From Streptococcus oralis (GTDB lineage: Bacteria > Bacillota > Bacilli > Lactobacillales > Streptococcaceae): DNA of 64,000 nucleotides. Location: NCBI RefSeq assembly GCF_019334565.1, contig NZ_CP079724.1, positions 889,001 through 953,000 of the forward strand. Reading direction: 5' to 3'. The notes below the pieces were generated by a model, which saw only the letters and a program-made list of their open reading frames with translations, searched no databases and was not told the DNA's origin. This document shows, piece after piece, positions 1-8,482 of this stretch (positions are counted from its first letter, which is position 1; each line of letters starts with the position of its first letter). Position numbers and translations under genes: made by a program.

Positions 1-1
1 G

Positions 2-2194
2 ACTCGTGTTTTGACCCACCGTATTGCTTATTTAATTGATGAAAAAATGGTCAATCCTTGGAATATCTTAGCTATTACCTTTACCAATAAGGCGGCGCGT
101 GAGATGAAGGAGCGTGCCTATAGCCTTAATCCAGCTACTCAGGACTGTCTGATTGCGACCTTTCACTCCATGTGTGTTCGTATCCTACGTCGTGATGCGG
201 ATCATATTGGCTACAATCGGAACTTCACCATTGTAGATCCCGGAGAACAGCGAACCCTCATGAAACGCATTCTCAAGCAATTAAACTTAGATCCGAAAAA
301 ATGGAATGAACGGACCATTTTGGGGACTATTTCCAATGCTAAGAATGACTTGATTGATGATGTGGCTTATGCTGCCCAAGCTGGTGATATGTACACACAA
401 ATCGTGGCTCAATGTTATACAGCCTATCAAAAGGAGCTTCGTCAGTCTGAGTCTGTTGACTTTGATGATTTGATTATGCTGACCTTGCGTCTCTTTGATC
501 AGAATCCTGATGTTTTAACATACTACCAACAAAAATTCCAATATATCCACGTTGATGAATACCAAGATACCAACCATGCCCAGTACCAACTGGTCAAACT
601 CTTAGCTTCACGCTTTAAAAACATCTGTGTGGTCGGTGATGCGGACCAGTCTATCTACGGTTGGCGTGGGGCTGATATGCAGAATATCTTGGATTTTGAG
701 AAAGATTACCCTAACGCCAAGGTGGTTTTATTAGAAGAAAATTACCGTTCAACCAAAACTATTCTTCAAGCAGCAAACGACGTCATCAAAAATAATAAAA
801 ATCGCCGCCCCAAGAATCTCTGGACCCAGAATGCTGTTGGGGAGCAGATTATTTACTATCGTGCAAATGACGAACAAGATGAGGCTGTTTTTGTAGCCAA
901 AACCATAGATGAACTTGGTCGTAGCCAAAACTTTCTTCACAAAGACTTTGCAGTTCTTTATCGGACTAATGCGCAATCTCGTACTATTGAGGAGGCCCTC
1001 CTCAAGTCCAATATCCCTTATACTATGGTCGGCGGAACCAAGTTCTACAGCCGTAAGGAGATCCGTGATATTATTGCCTACCTCAATCTTATTGCTAATC
1101 TGAGTGACAATATCAGTTTTGAGCGCATTATCAACGAACCAAAACGTGGAATTGGCCCAGGAACCGTTGAGAAAATTCGCGACTTTGCAAATATGCAAGA
1201 CATGTCTATGCTGGATGCTTCAGCCAATATCATGTTGTCTGGCATCAAAGGAAAAGCAGCACAGTCAATTTGGGACTTTGCCAATATGATCTTGGATTTA
1301 CGAGAAAAACTGGATCAATTAACTATCACCGAGCTGGTGGAGGCTGTTCTAGAAAAAACAGGTTATATCGATATTCTCAATTCCCAAGCGACCTTAGAAA
1401 GCAAGGCTCGGGTTGAAAATATCGAAGAGTTCCTATCTGTGACCAAAAACTTTGATGACAACCCTGATAGTCAGGAAGAAGAAACTGGTTTGGACAAACT
1501 CAGTCGTTTCTTGAATGACTTGGCTTTGATTGCGGACACGGATTCGGGCAGTCAGGAGACATCTGAGGTGACTTTGATGACACTCCATGCTGCTAAGGGA
1601 CTCGAGTTCCCAGTTGTCTTTATCATTGGGATGGAGGAAAATGTCTTTCCGCTTAGCCGTGCAGCTGAAGATCCAGATGAACTGGAAGAAGAACGCCGTT
1701 TGGCCTATGTCGGTATCACACGAGCAGAAAAGATCCTCTATCTGACCAATGCCAACTCTCGCTTGCTTTTCGGTCGTACAAATTATAACCGTCCAACACG
1801 TTTCATCAATGAAATCAGTTCGGACTTGCTCGAGTATCAAGGTTTGGCCCGTCCAGCGAATACTAGCTTTAAAGCCTCTTATAGCAGTGGTGGGATTGCT
1901 TTCGGTCAAGGTATGAGCTTAGCTCAGGCCCTTCAAGAACGGAAACGCAATGCTGCACCAAGTTCTATCCAGTCAAGTGGTCTCCCATTTGGACAGTTAG
2001 CAGCCGGAAATAAAAAAGATTCGACTGATACAAGTTGGTCTATTGGGGATATTGCTCTCCACAAGAAGTGGGGAGAGGGAACTGTTCTGGAAGTCTCTGG
2101 TAGCGGTGATACTCAGGAGTTGAAAATCAATTTCCCAGAAGTGGGTCTGAAAAAACTCCTAGCCAGCGTTGCTCCAATTGAGAAAAAAATCTAA
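2..2194 (+). CDS. pcrA: ATP-dependent DNA helicase PcrA (5'-truncated by window edge)
   Basis: Superfamily 1A 3'-5' DNA helicase for repair, replication restart and plasmid replication. The reading frame is open to the first base and begins inside the sequence that follows the Walker A motif (TRVLTHR), so about 40 N-terminal residues including the P-loop lie outside the window. Visible motifs in order: Ia (FTNKAAREMKER), II (VDEYQDTNHAQ), III (GDADQSIYGWRGAD), IV (ENYRST), V (TLHAAKGLEFPVVFI) and VI (RRLAYVGITRAEK). The C-terminal Tudor-like tail (about the last 50 residues, HKKWGEGTVLEV) is typical of PcrA. The stop codon lies just before a hairpin that also contains the radC ribosome binding site. 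Family assignment is firm; only the 5' end is missing. Confidence 0.97.
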   Translation, partial: TRVLTHRIAYLIDEKMVNPWNILAITFTNKAAREMKERAYSLNPATQDCLIATFHSMCVRILRRDADHIGYNRNFTIVDPGEQRTLMKRILKQLNLDPKKWNERTILGTISNAKNDLIDDVAYAAQAGDMYTQIVAQCYTAYQKELRQSESVDFDDLIMLTLRLFDQNPDVLTYYQQKFQYIHVDEYQDTNHAQYQLVKLLASRFKNICVVGDADQSIYGWRGADMQNILDFEKDYPNAKVVLLEENYRSTKTILQAANDVIKNNKNRRPKNLWTQNAVGEQIIYYRANDEQDEAVFVAKTIDELGRSQNFLHKDFAVLYRTNAQSRTIEEALLKSNIPYTMVGGTKFYSRKEIRDIIAYLNLIANLSDNISFERIINEPKRGIGPGTVEKIRDFANMQDMSMLDASANIMLSGIKGKAAQSIWDFANMILDLREKLDQLTITELVEAVLEKTGYIDILNSQATLESKARVENIEEFLSVTKNFDDNPDSQEEETGLDKLSRFLNDLALIADTDSGSQETSEVTLMTLHAAKGLEFPVVFIIGMEENVFPLSRAAEDPDELEEERRLAYVGITRAEKILYLTNANSRLLFGRTNYNRPTRFINEISSDLLEYQGLARPANTSFKASYSSGGIAFGQGMSLAQALQERKRNAAPSSIQSSGLPFGQLAAGNKKDSTDTSWSIGDIALHKKWGEGTVLEVSGSGDTQELKINFPEVGLKKLLASVAPIEKKI

Positions 2195-2200
2195 TTTTTC

Positions 2201-2236
2201 ATCCTCCTCACGAATAATAAAGTGAGGAGGATTTTT
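2201..2236 (+). promoter_or_regulatory. Hairpin containing the radC Shine-Dalgarno, with a cin-box-like loop
   Basis: A perfect 11-bp inverted repeat (2201-2211 with 2222-2232, 10-nt loop) is followed by a short T run. It could end pcrA transcription. The 3' arm is the GTGAGGAGG that serves as the radC Shine-Dalgarno, 6 nt before the ATG at 2237, so read-through mRNA would hide it. Bases 2209-2216 (CACGAATA) differ by one base from the streptococcal competence cin-box TACGAATA. radC is competence-induced in pneumococcus (known); that this site works as a ComX promoter here is inference. Confidence 0.6.
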
Positions 2237-2917
2237 ATGTACAGTATTTCATTCCAAGAAGATTCACTCTTGCCTAGAGAAAGACTAGTTAAAGAAGGAG
2301 TAGAGGCTCTAAGCAATCAAGAGTTGTTAGCTATTTTGCTCAGAACGGGAACGCGTCAAGCTAATGTATTTGAAATTGCTCAGAAAGTCTTGGATAGTCT
2401 TAACAGTCTAACTGATTTAAAGAAAATGACCCTGCAGGAATTGCAGAGTCTGTCTGGTATTGGACGGATTAAGGCCATTGAACTACAAGCAGTGATTGAA
2501 CTGGGACATCGCATTCACAAACATGAAACCCTTGAGATGGAAAGTATTCTCAGTAGTCAAAAACTAGCCAAGAAAATGCAACAGGAACTTGGCGACAAAA
2601 AACAAGAGCACCTAGTGGCGCTCTATCTCAATACTCAAAATCAAATCATCCATCAGCAAACTATTTTTATCGGATCTGCGACACGCAGCATTGCTGAACC
2701 ACGGGAAATTCTTCACTATGCTTTGAAGCATATGGCAACCTCGGTGATTCTCGTTCGCAATCATCCATCTGGTGCTGTATCTCCTAGTCGAAACGACGAC
2801 CATGTCACTAAGCTAGTCAAGGAAGCCTGCGAACTGATGGGGATCGTTTTCTTGGACCACCTGATTGTCTCGCACTCGGATTACTTTAGTTACCGTGAAA
2901 AGACGGATCTGATTTAG
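2237..2917 (+). CDS. radC: RadC family protein (JAMM/MPN fold) with an altered metal motif
   Basis: RadC-type protein of 226 aa with an N-terminal helix-hairpin-helix region ([22 protein letters not shown]) and a C-terminal MPN/JAMM domain. ATG 2237 is chosen because a strong Shine-Dalgarno lies 6 nt upstream; an in-frame GTG at 2222 is inside that Shine-Dalgarno hairpin. The usual metal-binding HxHPSG motif reads RNHPSG: codon 174 is CGC (Arg) where family members carry His (CAC or CAT). The second His and the downstream Asp region are present. RadC is induced during competence in S. pneumoniae but its biochemical role is unsettled. Its 3' end overlaps the convergent gene on the minus strand by 4 bp. 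Confidence 0.93.
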   Translation: MYSISFQEDSLLPRERLVKEGVEALSNQELLAILLRTGTRQANVFEIAQKVLDSLNSLTDLKKMTLQELQSLSGIGRIKAIELQAVIELGHRIHKHETLEMESILSSQKLAKKMQQELGDKKQEHLVALYLNTQNQIIHQQTIFIGSATRSIAEPREILHYALKHMATSVILVRNHPSGAVSPSRNDDHVTKLVKEACELMGIVFLDHLIVSHSDYFSYREKTDLI

Positions 2918-3603
2918 AGTTCGTTAACAACATAGTCAAATAGCGTTTTATCTTTGGGGCGATTTTCAAATAGAAATTCTGGATGCCATTGGACACCAAG
3001 GTAAGGAAAGCCATCCGTAGTTGTCACAGCCTCAATGATTCCATCTTTAGGATCATGTGCTACAACCTTAAGATTAGGCGCTAGATCTTTAATACTCTGG
3101 TGGTGGAAGGAGTTGATATGGGAGATTTCTCCATAGATCTCTCGGAGAATGGTGTCAGGTTCCGTTACGAGGCGTTGTGTCGTGTATTCGGCTGAACAGT
3201 CCTGCCAATGATCCTCAATATCTTGGTGAAGCGTACCTCCCATAGCGACATTGAAAAGCTGAGTACCACGGCAAACAGAGAAAATTGGTTTCTTTTGCTT
3301 AATCGCTTCTTTGATAAGTGCTAGTTCAAAAATATCTCTTTGAAGGTGGTAGTCATCACTATCAATAGCCTTTGGTTCACCATAGTATTTTGGATCAACA
3401 TTTTGCCCACCCGTTAGGATGAGCTTATCAATGATACTGATGTAATAGGCAGCCATTTCTTGATCACCAATCGGTAGGATGATTGGAATTCCGCCAGCGT
3501 CCTTGACTCCTTCAACAAAGCCCTTTGCTGCATAGCTCATCATGATGTCATCATCTGGATGAGCCTTTTCATTTCCTGTAATCCCAATAACTGGTTTTTT
3601 CAT
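2914..3603 (-). CDS. Class I glutamine amidotransferase-like gamma-glutamyl hydrolase (peptidase C26)
   Basis: A 229-aa protein of the PuuD/gamma-glutamyl-GABA hydrolase group. It has the conserved start [12 protein letters not shown], the nucleophile region [16 protein letters not shown] (Cys about residue 110) and the catalytic His-Glu motif GVQWHPEF near residue 205. The family hydrolyses gamma-glutamyl amides; the substrate here cannot be read from sequence. It lies 15 bp downstream of rex on the same strand and is probably co-transcribed with it. Its 3' end overlaps the radC stop codon, so the two genes are convergent without a separate terminator. Confidence 0.88.
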   Translation of the reverse strand: MKKPVIGITGNEKAHPDDDIMMSYAAKGFVEGVKDAGGIPIILPIGDQEMAAYYISIIDKLILTGGQNVDPKYYGEPKAIDSDDYHLQRDIFELALIKEAIKQKKPIFSVCRGTQLFNVAMGGTLHQDIEDHWQDCSAEYTTQRLVTEPDTILREIYGEISHINSFHHQSIKDLAPNLKVVAHDPKDGIIEAVTTTDGFPYLGVQWHPEFLFENRPKDKTLFDYVVNEL

Positions 3604-3618
3604 AAATGCTTTCGCTTT

Positions 3619-4260
3619 CTAATCCTCTTTACGCATAAAATAGAGGAGAGTTTGGAGTTCGCTTGTCAAATCGACATACTGAACGACCACATCTTTTGGG
3701 AGGTGAAGGTGAACAGGGGAAAAGCTGAGAATACCTTTTATACCTGCATCAACCAAAAGATTGGCAACTTCTTGTGATTGAACACTTGGAACTGTTAGGA
3801 TAGCAGTTTTGACATCTGCTTCTTTGATTTTTTCTTTAATCTGTGAGATACCATAGATTGGAATCCCATCAGGTGTCTGGCTTCCAACTTCTGGATGGTC
3901 ATCTAGGTCAAAGCCCATAATAATTTTCATCTTGTTACGCTCGTGGAAGCGGTAGTGGAGAAGGGCATGTCCCATATTTCCGATTCCAACCAACATAACA
4001 TTTGTAATTGAGTTATCATTTAGGAGATCAGCAAAAAAATTCATCAATTTTTTGACATCGTAACCAAAACCACGACGACCTAGTTCACCAAAGTAGGAAA
4101 AATCACGACGGACGGTCGCAGAATCGATACCGATAGCCTCTGCAATTTGCTTGGAGTTGGCACGTTCGATTTTTTCTGCATGAAATCTCTTGAAAATTCG
4201 ATAGTAAAGAGAGAGTCTTTTTGCTGTTGCTTTTGGAATAGCAGACTGTTTATCTTTCAC
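3619..4260 (-). CDS. rex: Redox-sensing transcriptional repressor Rex
   Basis: Rex (213 aa) senses the NADH/NAD+ ratio and represses fermentation and redox genes. An N-terminal winged helix ([13 protein letters not shown] ... [34 protein letters not shown]) precedes a Rossmann NAD(H)-binding domain with [11 protein letters not shown] at about residues 92-102. The start is a GTG; an AAAGG Shine-Dalgarno lies upstream and no in-frame ATG precedes the helix-turn-helix. Its promoter contains a Rex-like operator, suggesting autoregulation. The gene sits between a metabolic cluster upstream and the amidotransferase-like gene downstream. Confidence 0.96.
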   Translation of the reverse strand: MKDKQSAIPKATAKRLSLYYRIFKRFHAEKIERANSKQIAEAIGIDSATVRRDFSYFGELGRRGFGYDVKKLMNFFADLLNDNSITNVMLVGIGNMGHALLHYRFHERNKMKIIMGFDLDDHPEVGSQTPDGIPIYGISQIKEKIKEADVKTAILTVPSVQSQEVANLLVDAGIKGILSFSPVHLHLPKDVVVQYVDLTSELQTLLYFMRKED

Positions 4261-4267
4261 AAAATCA

Positions 4268-4320
4268 CAACCTTTCTATTCTTCTATTTTATAGAAACAT
4301 TGTGAAAAAATCAACAAAAA
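4268..4320 (-). promoter_or_regulatory. rex promoter with a candidate Rex operator
   Basis: On the minus strand, TTGATT (-35) and TAAAAT (-10) are separated by 17 bp. Bases 4300-4317 (plus strand TTGTGAAAAAATCAACAA) match the Rex operator pattern TTGTGAA-N4-TTCACAA with two mismatches in the right half. The site overlaps the -35/spacer region, a position suited to repression. Autoregulation is inferred. Confidence 0.6.
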
Positions 4321-4325
4321 CAAGA

Positions 4326-4351
4326 AAAAACTAAGAAATTTCTTAGTTTTT
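4326..4351 (-). terminator. Terminator between the small-protein gene and rex
   Basis: An uninterrupted palindrome (AAAACTAAGAAA / TTTCTTAGTTTT) flanked by A and T runs on both strands. It overlaps the last codons of the 4343-4558 gene and would separate the upstream minus-strand cluster from rex. Confidence 0.65.
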
Positions 4352-4558
4352 ATCTGAAAAATGAGCTTGTGATAGAAAACGGTAGAGATCGCCAACCAAT
4401 CCTTGATAAATCACCTTATCATTAAGCGTTAAGGAGCTGATTAGGAGAGTATCAGGTAGGGTCACACAGCCTGATAGAGATAACATGAGCTCTTCGTAAT
4501 CCTTGTATTCAAGTGTACGTTCTACGTGATAGTTATCTTGATAGGTAAGTCGATACAT
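4343..4558 (-). CDS. Small conserved protein (DUF4649-like)
   Basis: A 71-aa acidic protein starting MYRLTYQDNYHVERTLEYKDYEEL. I recognise it as a streptococcal small conserved protein annotated elsewhere as DUF4649; no function is known to me. ATG 4558 is preferred; an alternative TTG two codons upstream (4564) abuts the stop of the preceding gene, so translational coupling is likely in either case. It is the last gene of the prs / cysteine desulfurase / DUF1831 cluster. No signal peptide or membrane segment is seen. Confidence 0.7.
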   Translation of the reverse strand: MYRLTYQDNYHVERTLEYKDYEELMLSLSGCVTLPDTLLISSLTLNDKVIYQGLVGDLYRFLSQAHFSDKN

Positions 4559-4564
4559 AGTCAA

Positions 4565-4912
4565 TTATCTTTCTTCTTTAGTGAAGATACCGCGTTCTAC
4601 TAAACTGTCCATGAGGAAGTAGAATTTTTCCTGATGAATGTGGTGGTCTTCTGATTTAAAGATATTAACCAAACGAAGGCCAGACTTGTCAGTAATGTTG
4701 AGTTTAGCACCTGTAAGGTCTTTGTTGATGATGATTTTTAGCTTGAAACCTTCACCACTGTTGGGTACTTTTTCAAGTAGACGAGTCAGTTCGTAGTTTC
4801 CAACTTTTGTTTCAAAGAAAGTATTGTCTTTCAGTGTGAACTTTTTGACAGTTGGGCTAAGTGTGTAGTCGTAGCGGCAGTTTTGTAGTTTAATGGTTTT
4901 TTCGAATGCCAT
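4565..4912 (-). CDS. DUF1831 family protein
   Basis: A 115-aa protein beginning MAFEKTIKLQNCRYDYTLSP. An earlier in-frame ATG (4927) lies inside the end of the cysteine desulfurase gene; ATG 4912, just after that gene's stop, is the more likely start. Homologues are annotated DUF1831 in lactic acid bacteria and are recurrently found next to a cysteine desulfurase, as here, which hints at a role connected with sulfur mobilisation (inference). No catalytic motif is visible. Confidence 0.75.
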   Translation of the reverse strand: MAFEKTIKLQNCRYDYTLSPTVKKFTLKDNTFFETKVGNYELTRLLEKVPNSGEGFKLKIIINKDLTGAKLNITDKSGLRLVNIFKSEDHHIHQEKFYFLMDSLVERGIFTKEER

Positions 4913-4916
4913 TAGA

Positions 4917-6032
4917 TTAATCTCCAATAATATTTTTTAAGGTTTGTGCGAGTTGTTTCAGTTCAACCTCAGTGTTAAGAGGAGAGAGACTGATACGGAC
5001 AGATTCTTTCAAACGATGTGAATTTGGTCCATAAAATGCTTCAAGCACATGACTGGTTTGCACAATACCAGCAGTACAAGCTGAACCGGTAGAAATTGAA
5101 ATTCCTTCAAGGTCTAACCGTAGCAAGAGCAAATCATTTTTTTGACCAGGAAAGCCAATGTTGACAACATAAGGTAGTTGGTGATTGCTTTCATTGAGAT
5201 AGTAGTCGAGACCTGCAATTTCTTCTAAAAAAGTAGATTTAAGTGCGCTTAGTTTTTGGTAATGCTCAACTTGGTCATTTAAATCCTCTTTGAGAGCAGC
5301 GACCATGCCTACAATGGCAGCGAGATTTTCTGTTCCAGCCCGTTTTTTTTGTTCTTGGTCCCCACCGTGAAGATAGGAATCAAAGTCTCCAGTAGATGCG
5401 TAAAGAAAGCCCACTCCTTTTGGTCCATGGAATTTGTGGGCAGAAGCGCTGAGGAAATCAATTCCTAATTCCTCGGGATGGATAGGAATTTTTCCGATAG
5501 CTTGAACAGCATCTACATGATAAGCAGCAGGATGATCTTTTAAAATAAGTCCAATCTCAGCGATAGGTAAGAGGCTACCTGTTTCATTATTAGCATACAT
5601 GGTGGAAACGAGGATGGTATCGTCACGTAAGGCTTCTTGAATTTGCTGGGCAGTTATTTCTTGATTTACTGGTTGGATGATAGTTGCTTCAAAACCAAAA
5701 TGTTGAACCAGATAATCGATAGTCTCAAGCACAGAATGGTGTTCAATAGCTGTAGTAATGATATGTTTTCCACGTTCTTGATGACGGAGACAATAGCCGA
5801 TAATGGCTGTATTGTTACTTTCTGTACCGCCAGATGTAAAAAAGATATGTTGAGGTTTGGTTCCTAGTAAGTGGGCTAAGTCTTGACGAGCTTCTCGCAA
5901 GAGTTTGCCAGCCTGCCGACCATGACTATGAATACTAGAAGGATTACCATGAGTTTCTTGCATGACCTTGGTCATTTCAGAAATAGCTACTGCTGACATA
6001 GGAGTTGTAGCAGCATTGTCCAAATAAATCAA
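4917..6032 (-). CDS. Cysteine desulfurase (NifS/IscS family)
   Basis: A 371-aa PLP enzyme that removes sulfur from cysteine as a protein-bound persulfide for tRNA thiolation or Fe-S assembly. Visible features: IYLDNAATTP at the N-terminus, TSGGTESNN, VDAVQAIGK, the PLP lysine in SASAHKFHGPKG (about residue 200), and the active-site Cys in GSACTAG (about residue 320). The start codon is TTG at 6032, with an AGGTGA Shine-Dalgarno 5 nt upstream; no ATG precedes the conserved IYLDNAATTP. It lies 9 bp after the PRPP-synthetase-like gene. The specific acceptor pathway is not determinable. Confidence 0.92.
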   Translation of the reverse strand: MIYLDNAATTPMSAVAISEMTKVMQETHGNPSSIHSHGRQAGKLLREARQDLAHLLGTKPQHIFFTSGGTESNNTAIIGYCLRHQERGKHIITTAIEHHSVLETIDYLVQHFGFEATIIQPVNQEITAQQIQEALRDDTILVSTMYANNETGSLLPIAEIGLILKDHPAAYHVDAVQAIGKIPIHPEELGIDFLSASAHKFHGPKGVGFLYASTGDFDSYLHGGDQEQKKRAGTENLAAIVGMVAALKEDLNDQVEHYQKLSALKSTFLEEIAGLDYYLNESNHQLPYVVNIGFPGQKNDLLLLRLDLEGISISTGSACTAGIVQTSHVLEAFYGPNSHRLKESVRISLSPLNTEVELKQLAQTLKNIIGD

Positions 6033-6041
6033 AGAATCACC

Positions 6042-7001
6042 TTATTTCTTTTTGTTGTAAGCAAAGAGTGGGCTGACTGGTTTTCTTTCATGGATGCGGA
6101 CGATAGCATCTCCGATTAATTCGCTAGCAGTAATGTAACATACATTTTCTGGAGTCCTTTCTTTGGTCGCTACTGAGTCTGTCACAAGGATTTCTTTGAT
6201 GTTTGTAGCGTCAAGAAGGTCTGCTGCCCCTTCAACAAATAAACCGTGACTAGATACTGCATAAATCTCAGTTGCGCCTTCACGTTCAACGATTTTGGCT
6301 GCTTCAGAGAAAGTACGACCAGTATTTAGGATATCGTCAATCAAGATAGCCTTTTTGCCTTCAACATCCCCAATGATATAGCCTTCGTTACGATCAGAAT
6401 CGTCTTGGGCGTAGTCAATGATAGCGATAGGAGCATCAAGATATTCAGCCAAACTACGTGCACGTTTAACACCAGAGTTCTTTGGACTGACAACAACAAC
6501 ATCAGAACCAAGAAGCCCTTTATCACAGTAGTGCTTAGCAAATAGAGGAACAGTATAAAGATTGTCTACAGGAATGTCAAAGAAACCTTGGACCTGAACA
6601 GCGTGGAGGTCAAGCGTTAGAACACGGCTTACACCAGCTTTGACAAGCATATTGGCAACCAGTTTCGCAGTGAGGGGTTCGCGAGAAGAAGCGATACGAT
6701 CCTGACGCGCATAACCAAAGTAAGGAAGGACAACGTTGATACTATGAGCACTTGCACGTACACAAGCATCAACCATGATTAACAACTCCATCAAGTGGTT
6801 GCTAACAGGGTAGCTGGTTGACTGGATGATGTAGACGTCGTAACCACGGACACTTTCTTCAATGTTGACCTGGATTTCGCCGTCAGAAAATTGACGAGAG
6901 GATAATTTCCCGAGAGGTACACCAACTGTATCCGCAATCTTTTGAGCGATTTCATGGTTAGAGTTTAGGGTGAAAAGTTTCATGTTGTTTCTATCTGACA
7001 T
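6042..7001 (-). CDS. prs2: Ribose-phosphate pyrophosphokinase-like protein (divergent paralogue 2)
   Basis: A 319-aa member of the PRPP synthetase family. ATG 7001 is chosen over an upstream in-frame ATG (7058) because AGAGGACG lies directly upstream and [10 protein letters not shown] is the usual family start. The fold is clear: [18 protein letters not shown]-site [21 protein letters not shown], and an R5P-loop region [13 protein letters not shown]. Key positions differ from canonical enzymes. The catalytic flexible loop, normally KRRPRPN-like, reads [12 protein letters not shown] and lacks the conserved Lys and Arg. DHGG is replaced by KNSG, and the R5P loop DTAGT by NTGRT. The family is named Prs2 in streptococci; catalytic activity is therefore uncertain. 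Confidence 0.85.
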   Translation of the reverse strand: MSDRNNMKLFTLNSNHEIAQKIADTVGVPLGKLSSRQFSDGEIQVNIEESVRGYDVYIIQSTSYPVSNHLMELLIMVDACVRASAHSINVVLPYFGYARQDRIASSREPLTAKLVANMLVKAGVSRVLTLDLHAVQVQGFFDIPVDNLYTVPLFAKHYCDKGLLGSDVVVVSPKNSGVKRARSLAEYLDAPIAIIDYAQDDSDRNEGYIIGDVEGKKAILIDDILNTGRTFSEAAKIVEREGATEIYAVSSHGLFVEGAADLLDATNIKEILVTDSVATKERTPENVCYITASELIGDAIVRIHERKPVSPLFAYNKKK

Positions 7002-7112
7002 TATAGACCGTCCTCTGTAAACTTTGTGAATCTTCTTTGAGAAAGTTTTGTTTTTCAAAGCCAGATTCTTTTATTTTTATCTTTTCTATTTTACCAAAAA
7101 AAGGAGATTATT

Positions 7113-7682
7113 TCAGCTTTTTTTCATGCTTTTAATAAAACGAATTAATTTTGAAGGAGCTTTCTGATAGGTTATCTGATTTTCATCTAAAAATCTCTGA
7201 AAATCTTCTTTCCCTTTTTCATGGTCGGTGACTTCAAGTTCGAGTTCATAGTCCGTCTGGTCAAAGTATTGACTTTCATCTAAGGCCATTAAGCCAATCT
7301 CAGTTTTCATTTCATAACGAAGGGTGGAAAGGCAACCTAGAACAAGCCAGTCATGGCTTTCGATGCCAATCTTAGAGAGCTTCTCTAGAACGAGACCCTG
7401 AGGTAGTTTTGGTTTTTCTAGGTACGATTCAGCTTCTGGAAGAGTTAGTTTCTGGTTGTATTCCATATTTCCTACAGTTTGAGGCACTTTTAAGGTCAAT
7501 TCCGCCCAATCTGCAAAAGTGCGAATGCGCATGGCAACCTTCTTTTCACGCAATTGGAAATCTGGTGTGTCAATGTAGTAGTTCTTCTGAAGAACGGGTT
7601 GGATATGGGAAAACTGTTTTTTTAGATGATCATATTCCTCTTTTTTCAGAAGTGTTTTCAATTCTATTTCTAAATGTTTCAT
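7113..7682 (-). CDS. CYTH domain protein (triphosphate tunnel enzyme)
   Basis: A 189-aa CYTH-superfamily protein. The signature ExExK appears as EIELK at residues 4-8, and tunnel-lining basic and acidic residues follow (KVAMRIRTF, AELTLKVPQ, ELELEVTDH). CYTH proteins bind or hydrolyse triphosphate compounds such as thiamine triphosphate, tripolyphosphate or ATP; the substrate is not predictable here, and older annotations as adenylate cyclase are unlikely to be meaningful. It is divergent from relQ, which makes (p)ppGpp; this neighbourhood is common in Firmicutes. Confidence 0.87.
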   Translation of the reverse strand: MKHLEIELKTLLKKEEYDHLKKQFSHIQPVLQKNYYIDTPDFQLREKKVAMRIRTFADWAELTLKVPQTVGNMEYNQKLTLPEAESYLEKPKLPQGLVLEKLSKIGIESHDWLVLGCLSTLRYEMKTEIGLMALDESQYFDQTDYELELEVTDHEKGKEDFQRFLDENQITYQKAPSKLIRFIKSMKKS

Positions 7683-7704
7683 TTTTTCAACCTTTTCTAT
7701 ATCT

Positions 7705-7730
7705 TTGAAAGCGATTTATGGTATAATGGA
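7705..7730 (+). promoter_or_regulatory. relQ promoter (-10) with a cre-like sequence
   Basis: TATAAT at 7722-7727 is a clean -10 for relQ. Immediately upstream, 7706-7719 (TGAAAGCGATTTAT) matches the CcpA cre consensus TGNAARCGNWWWCA at 12 of 14 positions. No good -35 is seen at the right spacing, so control by CcpA is only a suggestion. Confidence 0.45.
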
Positions 7731-7810
7731 CAATGTATTTATTGTATACGAATGTACTGAAAAAATCAAAGATTTTCGACAGAGCAATCAAACATTACAA
7801 GGGAGAAAGT

Positions 7811-8482
7811 ATGACCATAGAATGGGAAGATTTTTTAGATCCTTACATTCAGGCTGTTGGTGAATTGAAGATTAAACTTCGGGGGATTCGCAAACAGTAT
7901 CGTAAGCAAAACAAGCATTCTCCGATTGAGTTTGTAACGGGTCGTGTCAAACCGATTGAAAGTATCAAAGAAAAAATGGCTCGTCGAGGAATAACTTATG
8001 CAAGTCTAGAACACGATCTGCAAGACATTGCTGGTTTACGTGTCATGGTTCAGTTTGTTGATGACGTTAAAGAGGTAGTTGAGATTCTACGTAAACGCCA
8101 AGATATGAGAATCGTTCAGGAACGAGATTATATCACTCATCGTAAGGCTTCGGGCTATCGTTCTTATCACGTGGTTGTCGAATACACGGTTGATACGATC
8201 AACGGGGCGAAGACGATTTTGGCGGAGATACAAATACGGACTTTGGCCATGAATTTCTGGGCTACGATTGAACACTCACTCAATTATAAGTATCAGGGTG
8301 ATTTTCCAGAAGAAATCAGAAAAAGACTGGAAATCACAGCGAAAATAGCCTATCAACTGGATGAAGAAATGGGTAAGATTCGTGATGATATCCAGGAAGC
8401 GCAGGCTCTCTTTGATCCATTGAGCAGAAAACTAAACGATGGTGTAGGAAATAGTGACGATACAGATGAAGAATACAGGTAA
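7811..8482 (+). CDS. relQ: Small alarmone synthetase RelQ (GTP pyrophosphokinase)
   Basis: A 223-aa single-domain (p)ppGpp synthetase without hydrolase, TGS or ACT domains. ATG 7811 follows the Shine-Dalgarno GGGAGAAAGT; an upstream in-frame ATG would add 26 residues lacking family similarity. The synthetase core shows the GTP-binding segment [16 protein letters not shown] (about residues 111-126) and [23 protein letters not shown]. The C-terminal helix is typical of RelQ tetramers. It overlaps nadK by 17 bp in a relQ-nadK-pseudouridine synthase-pta order that is conserved in Firmicutes. Confidence 0.95.
   Translation: MTIEWEDFLDPYIQAVGELKIKLRGIRKQYRKQNKHSPIEFVTGRVKPIESIKEKMARRGITYASLEHDLQDIAGLRVMVQFVDDVKEVVEILRKRQDMRIVQERDYITHRKASGYRSYHVVVEYTVDTINGAKTILAEIQIRTLAMNFWATIEHSLNYKYQGDFPEEIRKRLEITAKIAYQLDEEMGKIRDDIQEAQALFDPLSRKLNDGVGNSDDTDEEYR

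Noticed and set aside
1433-1909. 158-codon minus-strand open frame in pcrA
   Set aside because: Overlaps conserved helicase motifs V and VI on the other strand and has no ribosome site.
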